53,956 bases of DNA, taken from positions 1 through 53,956 of the forward strand of contig NZ_QOCF01000029.1 of NCBI RefSeq assembly GCF_003318255.1. Direction: 5' to 3'. Origin of the DNA: Ruegeria sp. A3M17 (GTDB lineage: Bacteria > Pseudomonadota > Alphaproteobacteria > Rhodobacterales > Rhodobacteraceae). How positions within the stretch are numbered: the first letter of the stretch is position 1; every line of letters begins with the position of its first letter. The notes beneath the pieces were generated by a model that saw only the letters and a list, made by a program, of their open reading frames with translations, made no database searches and was not told where the DNA came from. The position numbers and the translations under genes are program-made. This document shows positions 18,429 to 32,263 of this stretch, piece after piece.

Positions 18429-19316
18429 ATGGATTTGCGCGCCATAGCCATGGGGCTGGCATTTGCCTTCATCTGGTCGTCAGCCTTTACCTCGGCGCGG
18501 ATCATCGTCGCCGATGCCTCGCCCCTGTTCTCACTGGCGCTGCGATTTCTGATTTCGGGGTTGCTGGGGGTCGCAATTGCGCGGGCCATGGGCCAAAGCT
18601 GGCGTCTGACTCGCGCGCAGTGGTACGCAACCATCCTGTTCGGAATATGCCAAAATGCCCTGTATTTGGGTCTGAATTTCTACGCAATGCAAACCGTACA
18701 GGCATCTGTTGCGGCGATTATTGCATCAACAATGCCCCTGATCGTCGCGCTGGCCAGCTGGACCCTTTTCCACGAAAAACTTCGACCGCTGGGCGTGTTC
18801 GGGTTGCTGGCCGGTTTCGCGGGCGTCGCGTTGATCATGAGCAGCCGGATAAGCGCGGGCGCAGACCTGTTTGGCGTCATGTTGTGCGGGCTTGGGGCAC
18901 TGGCGCTCAGCTTTGCGACCTTGGCTGTGCGCGGGGCAACCTCCGGCGGCAATTTCATGATGGTGGTCGGACTTCAGATGCTTGTGGGCGCGGCAATTCT
19001 GTTCCTCGCAGCCCCTATATTCGAGACAATTTACATCCATCCCAACGGTCCCTGGTTGCTCGCGTTTGCCTACACAACGCTGTTCCCCGGCCTGCTGGCG
19101 ACGCTAATTTGGTTCATGCTGTTGAACCGTATCGGCGCGATCCGGGCCGCGACTTTTCACTTTCTGAACCCGGTGTTTGGTGTGGCCGTCGCCGCAGTTT
19201 TCCTGGGCGAAAAACTTGGGCCCATGGATGCAGTAGGTGTCGGTATCACAACGCTGGGTATTCTGGCGGTGCAGTTGTCCCGGCAAACCGATCAGCGGAG
19301 CAAGGCCTCAACCTGA
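18429..19316 (+). CDS. EamA/DMT-family transporter
   Basis: About 295 residues with ten predicted membrane helices in two EamA repeats. The first repeat begins MDLRAIAMGLAFAFIWSSAF, and the second holds LIWFMLLNRIGAIRAATFHF and FGVAVAAVFLGEKLGPMDAVG. Family members export metabolites or amino acids through the inner membrane. The substrate cannot be read from sequence. The start at 18429 has GGGAAAGGG upstream, and the open frame before it has no family similarity. It runs convergently into the glutathione peroxidase gene with a 25-base overlap of the 3' ends. Confidence 0.88.
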   Translation: MDLRAIAMGLAFAFIWSSAFTSARIIVADASPLFSLALRFLISGLLGVAIARAMGQSWRLTRAQWYATILFGICQNALYLGLNFYAMQTVQASVAAIIASTMPLIVALASWTLFHEKLRPLGVFGLLAGFAGVALIMSSRISAGADLFGVMLCGLGALALSFATLAVRGATSGGNFMMVVGLQMLVGAAILFLAAPIFETIYIHPNGPWLLAFAYTTLFPGLLATLIWFMLLNRIGAIRAATFHFLNPVFGVAVAAVFLGEKLGPMDAVGVGITTLGILAVQLSRQTDQRSKAST

Positions 19317-19813
19317 CGCAACAGTTTCGGTGAATCCGGTTTGACGTTCGACCCATAGGTCGCAATCACTTCACCCGCTGGATCAATCAGGATCTTGTTG
19401 AAATTCCACTTGGGTACGAATCCCGTCTGCTGAGCAACCGCACGGTAGAACGGATGGGCCGCAACGCCCTTTAGTGACGTGATGTCGGTCATGGGCAAGG
19501 TCAAGCCATAGTTCATCTCGCAGAACTGCTTGATCTCTGCCGCCGTGCCTAATTCCTGATTGAACGAATCCGAAGGGACGGCCAAAACCACGAGACCTCG
19601 ATCAGCATAGGTGTCATGAATCTTTTGCAAGCCAGCATATTGCCCTGTGAATCCGCAATGGGATGCCGTGTTCACAACCAGTACCGGCTTGCCTCGCCAA
19701 TCCTCAAGGGACAAATTGCCACCGTCGATCGAGACAAATTCACCGGTCAAAGGTGCTGCTTGAACCACGCGGGCAACCAGCAATAGGGCGAATAACAGAA
19801 GCAGTCTGAACAT
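19292..19813 (-). CDS. Glutathione peroxidase family protein (secreted)
   Basis: 173 residues. An N-terminal signal peptide (MFRLLLLFALLLVARVVQAA) directs it to the periplasm. The active-site motif NTASHCGFTGQ carries Cys53 in place of selenocysteine. PKWNFNKILID near the C-terminus provides the catalytic Trp and Asn. The glutamine motif is altered to VPSDSFNQE. Such cysteine forms usually use thioredoxin to reduce peroxides. A perfect AAAGGAGGT lies six bases before the ATG at 19813, so the longer frame upstream is rejected. It is divergent from msrB, 145 bases away. With the two Msr enzymes next door, this is a small oxidative-damage island. Confidence 0.9.
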   Translation of the reverse strand: MFRLLLLFALLLVARVVQAAPLTGEFVSIDGGNLSLEDWRGKPVLVVNTASHCGFTGQYAGLQKIHDTYADRGLVVLAVPSDSFNQELGTAAEIKQFCEMNYGLTLPMTDITSLKGVAAHPFYRAVAQQTGFVPKWNFNKILIDPAGEVIATYGSNVKPDSPKLLRQVEALLR

Positions 19814-19958
19814 GGCGTCACCTCCTTTATTGTGAATTACGTACGCGTCTGGCATTCGGATCACCTGCACGAGAACGAGAGCCGGCTGAAATATGATTTT
19901 GATTTCCGCGCCACTGTGCCCAAATAGAAATCCAGATCGCATCAACACCGGAGAAGCC

Positions 19959-20408
19959 ATGACCCGCTACACCAAAGACCCCGAGGCCATTGCCGCTCTC
20001 TCACCCGAAGAATACCACGTCACCCAACGCAGCGGTACAGAACGCCCCGGCACCGGAAAACTACTGAATAACATCGAACCGGGTATCTACGTCGATATCG
20101 TCTCGGGCGAACCGTTGTTTGCCTCGGCCCACAAATACGAATCCGGGTGCGGTTGGCCCAGCTTTACCAAACCCATCGTGCACGAGCATGTTGAAGAAAT
20201 CGAAGATCGCACGCTTGGGATGATCCGGACCGAGGTGCGCTCGAAACATGGGGACAGTCATCTGGGGCATGTGTTCCCTGACGGTCCGCGCGAACACGGC
20301 GGGCTGCGCTACTGCATCAACTCTGCCTCATTGCGGTTCATTCATCGCGATGAGATGGAGGCCGAAGGGTATGGCGAATACCTGATCCATGTGGAGGACA
20401 TCCAATGA
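19959..20408 (+). CDS. msrB: Peptide-methionine (R)-S-oxide reductase MsrB
   Basis: 149 residues. It reduces the R-epimer of methionine sulfoxide in proteins. The catalytic Cys119 lies in [13 protein letters not shown], the resolving cysteine candidate Cys64 in [11 protein letters not shown], and [10 protein letters not shown] is intact. The two CxxC zinc pairs of many MsrBs are replaced (IVSG and SKHG), so this is the zinc-free form. No signal peptide is visible, so it is probably cytosolic. The start at 19959 has GGAGAAG upstream. It overlaps msrA by four bases (ATGA), giving repair of both epimers from one transcript. Confidence 0.95.
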   Translation: MTRYTKDPEAIAALSPEEYHVTQRSGTERPGTGKLLNNIEPGIYVDIVSGEPLFASAHKYESGCGWPSFTKPIVHEHVEEIEDRTLGMIRTEVRSKHGDSHLGHVFPDGPREHGGLRYCINSASLRFIHRDEMEAEGYGEYLIHVEDIQ

Positions 20409-20914
20409 CCACTGAACGCGCTGTTCTTGCCGGAGGTTGCTTTTGGGGCATGCAGGACCTGATCCGCAAGCTACCCGGTGTGTCTGGCACCCGCGTCGGC
20501 TATACCGGCGGCGACGTGCCCAACGCCACCTACCGCAACCACGGCACCCATGCCGAAGGGATCGAGATCATTTTCGACCCCGCGCAGACCACCTTTCGCG
20601 ACCTGCTCGAGTTCTTCTTTCAGATCCACGACCCGACAACAGTGAATCGTCAGGGCAATGACCGCGGGATGAGCTATCGCTCGGCCATTTACTATGTGAA
20701 TGCCACCCAAAAACAGATGGCGGAAGACACGATTGCCGATGTGAATGCCAGCGGCATTTGGCCGGGCAAAGTCGTCACCGAGGTCGAACCCGTAGGCGAT
20801 TTCTGGGAAGCCGAGCCGGAGCACCAAGATTATCTTGAGCGTATCCCCAACGGCTATACCTGCCACTTCCCGCGCCCCGATTGGGTTCTGCCCAAACGCA
20901 GCGCGGCTGAGTAA
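20405..20914 (+). CDS. msrA: Peptide-methionine (S)-S-oxide reductase MsrA
   Basis: 169 residues. The catalytic motif GGCFWGMQD has Cys12. [19 protein letters not shown] and EPEHQDYL are the conserved family segments. It reduces the S-epimer of methionine sulfoxide. Translation is probably coupled to msrB through the ATGA overlap. A hairpin after the stop separates it from the convergent hydantoinase gene. Confidence 0.95.
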   Translation: MTTERAVLAGGCFWGMQDLIRKLPGVSGTRVGYTGGDVPNATYRNHGTHAEGIEIIFDPAQTTFRDLLEFFFQIHDPTTVNRQGNDRGMSYRSAIYYVNATQKQMAEDTIADVNASGIWPGKVVTEVEPVGDFWEAEPEHQDYLERIPNGYTCHFPRPDWVLPKRSAAE

Positions 20915-20916
20915 CC

Positions 20917-20950
20917 GGTTTGCCCCCCTTTGTTAGTGGGGGGGCTAACC
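20917..20950. terminator. GC hairpin between convergent msrA and hydantoinase genes
   Basis: GCCCCCC (20922-20928) pairs with GGGGGGC (20939-20945), and GGTT/AACC extend the stem beyond one T-T mismatch. The right arm overlaps the stop codon of the minus-strand gene. No T run follows, so it is a plausible but not canonical bidirectional terminator. Confidence 0.5.
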
Positions 20951-22948
20951 AGACGCCATCCTTGGGCGCCCGCTGGCTTCGACCGTGATCATCGCTTCGA
21001 CAAACACGTCCTGCGCTTCGATGCGCGCGGTGCGGATGTCGCGATCGACAACCACCCGGATATCTGTCGCTCCGGCCTGTCGCACTGCACCCTCGGCCTG
21101 ATCCCTCAGAACCGTTTCCAGCAACGCCAGCGCCTTGTCGGATTCTGTGAAGTCCTGCGGCCCTTCTTCCAGATGAACCCGGTAGCGCCCTTCGGACGGG
21201 GACGTCACCGTTCCCGATCTGCGCAATGTAAGCCGGCCAACAACTGCCCCGATCGCGTTGGCCACGCCTGCGTGTTCCGGCAGGATCATAGTGCAATGCA
21301 AACGATCCCCGACAGCCGGATAATAGCTGGGAGCCGAAGCGCCAAGACCTACCACATCCACGTTCAGCGATGCGTCCAGCGCCAGCAAACCGCGATGCCG
21401 CGCCAGCCCTTTCTGCATCAGGACATGCCGAGCCAGTTCGGCGGGCGGAAGACCAAATCCTTCGGCTTCTTCCGCAAAAGCGGTCTCTAACAAGGTCAAA
21501 GATGTCTGTTCGGTCAGTTGATCCACGATCATCTGCGCCAACTGTTCCGGGGTGGCGGCCAACCTGTCGCCAGTCCCCACCCGCTTGCGCGCAACCAGCT
21601 CCAACGCCTTGTGGGCTGCGTCCGCATCCCAGGCATGCAATCGGCCCAAAACATGGCTGGCATCCGATGGCGTCACACCCGAAACCTGAACGACACCGCG
21701 ATCCACCAGACGCGACAAAGCTCCGTTCTCCATGCGGGTGCGCAGCAGGTCACTTAGGGGCATGACGTTCTCGCCCAGCCTCTCCAACAGCGACTCTTCG
21801 CGCGCACCCAACCCGTCGGCGTTGATACCGGGAACACGGCGGGCGAACCGCGTGTCATGCTCACCCACAGTTGTTGCGCGCAGTTGAGTATCCAGAACGG
21901 CGTGAACGACCTCAGGTGCCTCGGCAGCAATCAGGGAAACCGGCAGCACCCGTCGCGGCCCCAAAAACACGCCGCCACCCAGCCCTTCGGTGACCACATG
22001 CACCTGACTGTCTCCACCCAGACCATGGGTCCGCATCGCCACGGCCTCAACCATGGTACGGAATCCGCCGACCTGCGCCCCTGCCGGATCAATCGCTGGT
22101 TTGCCGTCCCGGATCAGCGCGACATCCGTTGTTGTACCGCCAATATCTGACACCAGCGCGTTTTGAACCCCTGTCAGCCAGCTTGCACCGACGATCGAGG
22201 CTGCAGGACCACTAAGGATGGTTTCAATCGGCCGCTCTCGCGCCTGTTCTGCGCTCATCAGCGCGCCGTCACCACGCACAACCATCATCGGCGCTGTAAT
22301 ACCCAGATCAACCAACTGATCCTGCGCCCGCCCGATCAGACGGTCGATCATGCCGATCAAACGCGCGTTCAAAACCGCCGTGACCGCGCGCTTCGGACCG
22401 TTTAGCTTGGCCGAGAGTTGATGAGAGCACGTCACCGGAGCGCCGGTCTTTTCAGAAATGATACGCGCGGCCTGCAACTCGTGCGCCGGGTTCCGCGTGG
22501 CGAATTGCGCCGCAACCGCAAAACCGGAGACGTCCTGATGCGAGGCTAAAAAGGCCTTTAAAGCATCTACATCCAACGGCGCTGCTTCACCGCCGGCATG
22601 TGTATGCCCACCGCCGATCCCAAGCGCCGGATCGCCTTTCAGCGCATCCCTCAGCCCGTGTTTCTCAAGGTCCGTATCCTTGAAACCAATGTAAATCAGC
22701 GCGACACGACCACCCTGCCCTTCGACCAAAGCATTGGTTGCCAACGTGGTCGACAAGGACGCCATCGACACCTGGTCCGGCGATACTTGTGCCTGATCCA
22801 ACACCGCCGAAATCGCTTGGCCCACGCCAATCGCCAAATCGGACCGTGTGGTCAGGGATTTGGCCGAGGCGATCACCTCTTTCTCATCCCGGATCAGCAC
22901 TGCGTCCGTATAGGTTCCACCCGTATCCACCCCCAAAGCCAACGCCAT
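20945..22948 (-). CDS. Hydantoinase/oxoprolinase family protein (HyuA-like)
   Basis: 667 residues with the ATP-dependent hydantoinase/oxoprolinase A-subunit fold. The N-terminus LALGVDTGGTYTDAVLI is the phosphate-binding motif. ISDIGGTTTDVALI-like SDIGGTTTDVALIRDGKP appears near residue 267. AAGGAGAT lies just before the ATG at 22948, which sets the start. The usual partner, a HyuB-type B subunit, is absent on both sides, so it either acts alone or pairs with a distant gene. The substrate is unknown. Possible reactions are ATP-dependent hydrolysis of cyclic amides or carboxylation of a ketone. Confidence 0.85.
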   Translation of the reverse strand: MALALGVDTGGTYTDAVLIRDEKEVIASAKSLTTRSDLAIGVGQAISAVLDQAQVSPDQVSMASLSTTLATNALVEGQGGRVALIYIGFKDTDLEKHGLRDALKGDPALGIGGGHTHAGGEAAPLDVDALKAFLASHQDVSGFAVAAQFATRNPAHELQAARIISEKTGAPVTCSHQLSAKLNGPKRAVTAVLNARLIGMIDRLIGRAQDQLVDLGITAPMMVVRGDGALMSAEQARERPIETILSGPAASIVGASWLTGVQNALVSDIGGTTTDVALIRDGKPAIDPAGAQVGGFRTMVEAVAMRTHGLGGDSQVHVVTEGLGGGVFLGPRRVLPVSLIAAEAPEVVHAVLDTQLRATTVGEHDTRFARRVPGINADGLGAREESLLERLGENVMPLSDLLRTRMENGALSRLVDRGVVQVSGVTPSDASHVLGRLHAWDADAAHKALELVARKRVGTGDRLAATPEQLAQMIVDQLTEQTSLTLLETAFAEEAEGFGLPPAELARHVLMQKGLARHRGLLALDASLNVDVVGLGASAPSYYPAVGDRLHCTMILPEHAGVANAIGAVVGRLTLRRSGTVTSPSEGRYRVHLEEGPQDFTESDKALALLETVLRDQAEGAVRQAGATDIRVVVDRDIRTARIEAQDVFVEAMITVEASGRPRMASG

Positions 22949-23020
22949 CGGGATCTCCTTCCTGTTCGCTGCCGATGGGTGTAGCGGTTTGGACCGACAC
23001 GTCCAGCCTGTTTGCGTCAC

Positions 23021-24058
23021 TTACGATAATCGTTTCACCGCCCAGCGCGCGGCGTCCGCCACCGTTGGGTCAGGATCATCGGCAAGCGACTGCGCGACGG
23101 GCATCAAATCCGACCGTTTCGAGTTGCCAATCGCGTACAGAACGTTGCGCACAAACCGATCCCGCCCAATCCGCTTGATCGGGGAACCCGAGAACTTTGC
23201 CCGAAACGCCGCGTCATCCAACACAGCCAATTCCGCCAATGCGGGTGCCTTCAAATCGTCACGCGCTGCATACCGCACATCGCTCGCGGCAACGGCGAAT
23301 TTGTTCCACGGACACGCAGCCAGGCAATCGTCGCACCCATATATCCGGTTGCCCAGTTTGTCGCGTAATTCTTCGTCGACCGGCCCCTTGTGCTCGATCG
23401 TCAAATAGGAAATGCAGCGCCGCGCATCCAACTGGTAGGGCGCAGGAAACGCGTCCGTCGGGCAGGAATCCAGACAGGCCCGGCACTTCCCGCAATGATC
23501 CGTTTCAGCCATGTCTGCGGGCAGGTCCAAAGTCGTAAAAACAGACCCAATGAAAGCCCAGCTCCCCCAATCGCGACTTACAAGATTGGTGTGCTTCCCC
23601 TGCCAACCTAAGCCAGCCGCGTGCCCCAATGCCTTTTCCGGCACAGGCGCGGTATCGACAAAGACCTTTACCTCTCCACCCGCTTCCGCAATCAGCCAGC
23701 GCGCCAGCCGTTTCAGCCGCTTTTTGACCAGATCGTGGTAATCCTTATTCTGCGCATAAACAGAAATCGCTGCCCTGTCCGGGTGGTTCAATACATCTGT
23801 CGGATCATGCTCAGGCGTATAGCTCTCGGCCAACATGATCACCGACCGCGCCTCGGGCCACAATGCGGCCGGATCGCCACGCCAATGGGTCCGTTCGGCC
23901 ATCCACGCCATCTGCCCGTGATACCCAGCATCCAAAAACGCCTGCAGACGCGACGGCACCTCCGGCACGTCCCAAGGCCGGCAAATGCGACAGGATACAA
24001 ACCCCTCGCTCAGCGCCTGTGCCACAAGCTTTTCTTTTAAACCTGATCCGCTCTTCAT
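23021..24058 (-). CDS. queG: Epoxyqueuosine reductase QueG
   Basis: About 345 residues. It reduces epoxyqueuosine to queuosine in tRNA, using cobalamin and two [4Fe-4S] clusters. The cofactor-binding segment [20 protein letters not shown] is followed by the two ferredoxin motifs [16 protein letters not shown] and [14 protein letters not shown], and by a C-terminal HEAT-like stretch. The ATG at 24058 lies inside the conserved box of a repeated intergenic element (copy 1), so the element itself supplies the start region. Upstream residues in the open frame come from the repeat and its hairpins and are not protein-like. The GST gene precedes it on the same strand. Confidence 0.93.
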   Translation of the reverse strand: MKSGSGLKEKLVAQALSEGFVSCRICRPWDVPEVPSRLQAFLDAGYHGQMAWMAERTHWRGDPAALWPEARSVIMLAESYTPEHDPTDVLNHPDRAAISVYAQNKDYHDLVKKRLKRLARWLIAEAGGEVKVFVDTAPVPEKALGHAAGLGWQGKHTNLVSRDWGSWAFIGSVFTTLDLPADMAETDHCGKCRACLDSCPTDAFPAPYQLDARRCISYLTIEHKGPVDEELRDKLGNRIYGCDDCLAACPWNKFAVAASDVRYAARDDLKAPALAELAVLDDAAFRAKFSGSPIKRIGRDRFVRNVLYAIGNSKRSDLMPVAQSLADDPDPTVADAARWAVKRLS

Positions 24059-24122
24059 CTGGCTGCAAATATCCTCGGGGGTGAATTGGCCCACCGGGCC
24101 AAGAGGGGGCAAACAGCCCCCT
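24053..24122 (-). repeat. Hairpin-plus-box intergenic element, copy 1
   Basis: The box (plus strand, 24053-24081) starts CTTCATCTGGCTGCAAAT and ends ATCCTCGGGGG. Next to it are two perfect hairpins: TTGGCCC-ACC-GGGCCAA (24086-24102) and AGGGGGC-AAACA-GCCCCCT (24104-24122). Read with the genes (minus strand), the order is GST stop, hairpins, box, queG start. Copy 2 at 38036-38091 has the same order. Confidence 0.75.
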
Positions 24123-24136
24123 GAACCCTGACACTA

Positions 24137-24802
24137 TCAGAAATCCAGATCGGCGTAATGCGGCGGTGGCCGGAACCCAGGGACTTGATCCGCCAAAATC
24201 GAACGGAAAGCAGGCCGCGACTTGATCTTGGCGTACCAATCCTTGACCGCCTGAGAACGGTTCCAATCCACATCCGAAATATAATCCAGTGATGACAGAT
24301 GCGCAGCAGCGGCAAAATCGGCCAATGTCATCTGATCCCCCGCCAGCCAGCGCCGATGGTCCAGCAGCCACGCCATGTAATCCAGATGATACTTGATCGC
24401 CTTCGCGCCCGCCTTGACGTTTTTGCTGTCGGGATAACCCTCGCCCGTCACCTTCTTGTTCACCCGTTCATACAGCAGTCTCGATGTGACCTCGTGATGG
24501 AACTTGTCATCAAACCAGCCCACCAGACGCCGCACTTCGTACCGCGCTTCGGGTTTTTTAGGCATCAGCGGAGGTTCAGGGCGGGTTTCTTCGATATACT
24601 CGCAAATGGCGGCGCTTTCCGCCAGGACTTGCCCATCCAGACGCAAAACCGGTACTTTTCCCGCAGGGTTGCGGCGCAGGAAATCCGGGTCTTGTTCCCA
24701 GTATCGTTCCTCGACCAGCTCAACTTCGATCTTCTTTTCCGCAAGCGACAGGCGCACCTTGCGGCAATACGGGGACAGGGGAACATGAAACAGACGCGCC
24801 AT
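24137..24802 (-). CDS. Glutathione S-transferase family protein
   Basis: 221 residues. The N-terminal thioredoxin-like domain starts ARLFHVPLSPYCRKVRLSLA and contains NPAGKVPVLRLDG and ESAAICEYIEE (glutathione site). The all-helical C-terminal domain includes WLAGDQMTLADFAAAAHLSS. It conjugates or reduces with glutathione, and the substrate is unknown. The start at 24802 is the family start. The open frame continues about 290 bases upstream but overlaps the mtgA 3' end and has no similarity. The two hairpins of repeat copy 1 follow its stop and may end its transcript. Confidence 0.9.
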   Translation of the reverse strand: MARLFHVPLSPYCRKVRLSLAEKKIEVELVEERYWEQDPDFLRRNPAGKVPVLRLDGQVLAESAAICEYIEETRPEPPLMPKKPEARYEVRRLVGWFDDKFHHEVTSRLLYERVNKKVTGEGYPDSKNVKAGAKAIKYHLDYMAWLLDHRRWLAGDQMTLADFAAAAHLSSLDYISDVDWNRSQAVKDWYAKIKSRPAFRSILADQVPGFRPPPHYADLDF

Positions 24803-24860
24803 AATCTTCCAATCGAACCAGTGAATACCCCCCAGCTTTAGCCTTGAGGGGCATAGGGTT

Positions 24861-25595
24861 TCAATCCTCGAAACAATCCGCGCGACCATCTGCGCGGATG
24901 GTGGCCGCCCCATCCAGTATGGATGCCGCCCGTCTGCGGGTCCGAACCGACGGATCTGTGACGGATCTGTTGCGAGGGGACGGCAGGATCGCAGCAAGCC
25001 GTGCGGCCTGTACTGGGGACATCCTGGCCGCACTTGTTCCGTAATATTGCTGTGCCGCAGCTTCGACGCCGAAAACCCCCTGACCGGTCTCGGCAACGTT
25101 CAGATAGACCTCCAGAATGCGCTGTTTGCTCCAGAAGATTTCGACGACGGGCGTAATCGACGTTTCAAACGCTTTGCGCACCCAACTGCGCCCCTGCCAC
25201 AGGAACACGTTCTTCACGACCTGCTGGGTAATGGTCGAGGCCCCCCGGCTGCCGCCATCTTCCAGCGCATCGCGGATTGCTTCAACGTCAAAGCCCCAAT
25301 GCAGGCAGAAATTCGCGTCTTCGGCAGCGACAGCAGATCTGCCCATAACCGGGGCAATTTCCTCGATCGGCACCCACTCGCGCTCGACCTTTCCCAATCT
25401 TCGCCATTCCGACCAGATCGTATGCGTTACCGGCGGATTGACCACCGAGTACAGCAGAACTAGCCCCACGACAAAGGCCACGACGCCCAAAGCGGCGCGT
25501 ATGACCCAACGACGAATCCGCGGGGTCAGTGGCTTTTTTGTTTTTGACGCCTTGCTTTTCTTTTTGCTCGACTTGCGCGCTGCTTTTCTTGCCAT
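24861..25595 (-). CDS. mtgA: Monofunctional biosynthetic peptidoglycan transglycosylase
   Basis: 244 residues. A very basic N-terminal tail (many Lys/Arg in the first 30 residues) precedes one membrane anchor (about residues 31-50) and a periplasmic GT51 domain. The catalytic Glu92 lies in AAEDANFCLHWGFD. SRGASTITQQVVKNVFLW and ILEVYLNVAETGQGVFG are the other conserved motifs. It polymerises lipid II into glycan strands and has no transpeptidase domain. It is on the same strand as the GST gene, 58 bases upstream of it. Confidence 0.95.
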   Translation of the reverse strand: MARKAARKSSKKKSKASKTKKPLTPRIRRWVIRAALGVVAFVVGLVLLYSVVNPPVTHTIWSEWRRLGKVEREWVPIEEIAPVMGRSAVAAEDANFCLHWGFDVEAIRDALEDGGSRGASTITQQVVKNVFLWQGRSWVRKAFETSITPVVEIFWSKQRILEVYLNVAETGQGVFGVEAAAQQYYGTSAARMSPVQAARLAAILPSPRNRSVTDPSVRTRRRAASILDGAATIRADGRADCFED

Positions 25596-25698
25596 TGTGT
25601 TGCTATACGACGCTGTGGACGGGTTTGGAACGGTTTATGTTACGTGGCCTGAGCGTTGCGCGGGTAAGTAATCCGAGGCAAGTCCGGGTCGCAATTTG

Positions 25699-25734
25699 AA
25701 AACCCCGCGTGTCATTGGTGACACGCGGGGTTTT
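25699..25734. terminator. Strong bidirectional terminator between gltB and mtgA
   Basis: AAAACCCCGCGTGTCA (25699-25714) and TGACACGCGGGGTTTT (25719-25734) form a perfect 16-bp stem with a four-base loop. T tracts occur on both strands. It lies 22 bases past the gltB stop and isolates the glt operon from mtgA. Confidence 0.92.
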
Positions 25735-25756
25735 GATTTGGTCTAACTATTTCCGC

Positions 25757-30285
<4,529 letters not shown>

Positions 30286-30289
<4 letters not shown>

Positions 30290-30720
30290 TGGCTGTCTCC
30301 TTCTTCCGGCAGGGCATACATGGCTTCGACCTCGGCTTTGGTCATCTGCCGGCGTTCTCCTGCGAACGCGTAGCCCCCGGGCTTTTTATCTATGTAAAGT
30401 TCAAGTTTCAGCGGGTTGCCGGTGTCGTCGAAAAGACCGGCAGCCATTTGGGTTTGTCCGTGCATCTCGCCCGGCAAAGTGATCCGGTACCACAGCGCCG
30501 AACCACAGTCCGAGCAAAATGCCCGTTCGGCCCAATCCGACGAGGTGTAGGTCTTGACCGGTCCCAAAGCAGCATAACCGGGCTCGGCCGCGAAGGTTAC
30601 CAGCATCGAACTGGTCCAGCGACGGCATTGATCACAATGGCAGGCACCCAGCGAATCCCGCGCCGGGGTTGCGGTCACCGTTACCGCGCCGCACATGCAT
30701 TGACCTTGCAATTCGGGCAT
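30286..30720 (-). CDS. GFA-family (glutathione-dependent formaldehyde-activating) zinc protein
   Basis: 144 residues with the GFA fold. Zinc ligands are visible: GQCMCGAV at the start, CHCDQCRRW near residue 28, and FCSDCGSALWYR near residue 70. The family is named after Gfa, proposed to speed the joining of formaldehyde and glutathione, but most members are uncharacterised. GGAGG precedes the ATG at 30720. It sits inside the glutamate synthase operon: 26 bases after gltD and overlapping gltB by four bases, so it must be expressed with them. A role in nitrogen metabolism or methylated-amine breakdown is possible but not shown. Confidence 0.88.
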
Positions 30721-30746
30721 CAGACCCTCCTGTCGCTGGGCTAGGG

Positions 30747-32180
30747 TTATTCGGCTGCGATGGCAGCCTTGGCGTTGAAGCGATCAATAATCGCATCGGC
30801 GCAGTCGCGACCGTCACGAATGGCCCATACTACCAGAGATGCACCGCGCACGATGTCACCAATGGCATAGACGCCGTCCATCTCGGTCGCGCCGGTCTCG
30901 AACGCTGCCTTGACGGTGCCCCAACGGGTGACAGGCAGGTCGGGCTGGCCGAACAGGGTGGGCAGGTCTTCAGGCTCAAAGCCCAGCGCCTTAATCACCA
31001 GATCGGCATCTTCGACATAATCCGCGCCTTCGATCACCTCCGGCGCCTGACGGCCGGTCGCATCGGGTTGGCCCAGACGCATCTTTTGCACCATCACGCC
31101 CGCGACGGTGTCGTCGCCGGTAAAGCCTTTGGGCGCGCTCAGCCATTCGAACACCACGCCTTCTTCCTCGGCGTTTTGGGTTTCGCGCTGCGAACCCGGC
31201 ATGTTCGCCCGATCACGACGATAGAGACATTTGACCGACGTGGCACCTTGCCGGATCGAGGTCCGCACACAATCCATCGCGGTATCACCGCCACCAATCA
31301 CGACGACCTTCTTGCCTTCGGCATTCAAGCGGCCATTGTCAAAGTCCTCGACGTCATCACCAAAGCTTTTACGGTTCGAGGCGGTCAGGAAATCGATGGC
31401 TTTTTCGATTCCAGCCAGACCGCTGCCGGGCATGGACAGATCACGCGATTTGTACACACCTGTCGCAATGATCACCGCATCATGCTTGGTGCGGATTTCT
31501 TCGAACTTGGCGGCGTCCACATCGCAGTTCAGCACAAACTCGACTCCGCCATCGGCCAGCAGGTCATTGCGGCGCTGCACGATGTCTTTTTCCAGCTTGA
31601 ACCCTGGTATGCCGTACATCAGCAGACCACCTGCGCGATCATAACGATCATAGACGGTGACCTGAATGCCCGCCTGGCGCAGCATGTCAGCCGCAGCCAG
31701 ACCACCGGGGCCGCCACCGATGATGCCAACGCTTTCGCTGCGCTCGGCACCCGGAGCGGTGGGTTTCACCCAGCCTTTGTCCCAGGCGGTGTCGGTGATG
31801 TATTTCTCAATCGTGCCAATGGTGACCGTGCCGTGGCCCGATTGCTCGATCACGCAGTTGCCCTCGCACAGGCGGTCCTGCGGGCAGATACGGCCACATA
31901 TCTCGGGGAACGTGTTGGTGGCCTGGCTGGTTTGATAAGCCTCTTCCAGACGACCTGTCGCGGTCAGGTGCAGCCAGTCAGGGATATTGTTGTGCAGCGG
32001 GCAATGAGACTGGCAGTATGGAACACCACACTGACTGCATCGGCTGGCTTGTTCCTTGGCTTTTTCTGCTGCGAATTCGGCGTAGATTTCATCAAAATCT
32101 TCTCTGCGGTCATCGGCGGCACGCTTTTCGGGCATGACGCGGTCGATCTGCACAAATTTCAGCATCGGTTGCTTGGCCAC
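30747..32180 (-). CDS. gltD: Glutamate synthase (NADPH) small subunit
   Basis: 477 residues. The N-terminal iron-sulfur domain has CSQCGVPYCQSHCPL near residue 48 and CGRICPQDRLCEGNC near residue 94. The FAD site is VGIIGGGPGGLAAADML and the NADPH site VVVIGGGDTAMDCVRTS. The C-terminal GVYAIGDIVRGASLVVWAI is the flavin-closing motif. It passes electrons from NADPH to GltB. The start is GTG at 32180, supported by GGAG eight bases upstream. It is first in a gltD-GFA-gltB operon, reversed from the common gltB-gltD order. A 12-bp tandem repeat lies in the promoter region. Confidence 0.96.
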   Translation of the reverse strand: MAKQPMLKFVQIDRVMPEKRAADDRREDFDEIYAEFAAEKAKEQASRCSQCGVPYCQSHCPLHNNIPDWLHLTATGRLEEAYQTSQATNTFPEICGRICPQDRLCEGNCVIEQSGHGTVTIGTIEKYITDTAWDKGWVKPTAPGAERSESVGIIGGGPGGLAAADMLRQAGIQVTVYDRYDRAGGLLMYGIPGFKLEKDIVQRRNDLLADGGVEFVLNCDVDAAKFEEIRTKHDAVIIATGVYKSRDLSMPGSGLAGIEKAIDFLTASNRKSFGDDVEDFDNGRLNAEGKKVVVIGGGDTAMDCVRTSIRQGATSVKCLYRRDRANMPGSQRETQNAEEEGVVFEWLSAPKGFTGDDTVAGVMVQKMRLGQPDATGRQAPEVIEGADYVEDADLVIKALGFEPEDLPTLFGQPDLPVTRWGTVKAAFETGATEMDGVYAIGDIVRGASLVVWAIRDGRDCADAIIDRFNAKAAIAAE

Positions 32181-32263
32181 GGGTCAAACTCCATGAATTG
32201 GCTTGGTCACGTCTTTTTAAGAGATGCGAGATCGGATGAAAAGTCAACTGTACTGACCTAATT

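Noticed and set aside
18335..19333. 332-codon frame overlapping the EamA transporter on the same strand
   Set aside because: The transporter frame has ten clean membrane helices. The overlapping frame is Arg-rich and shows no fold or motif.
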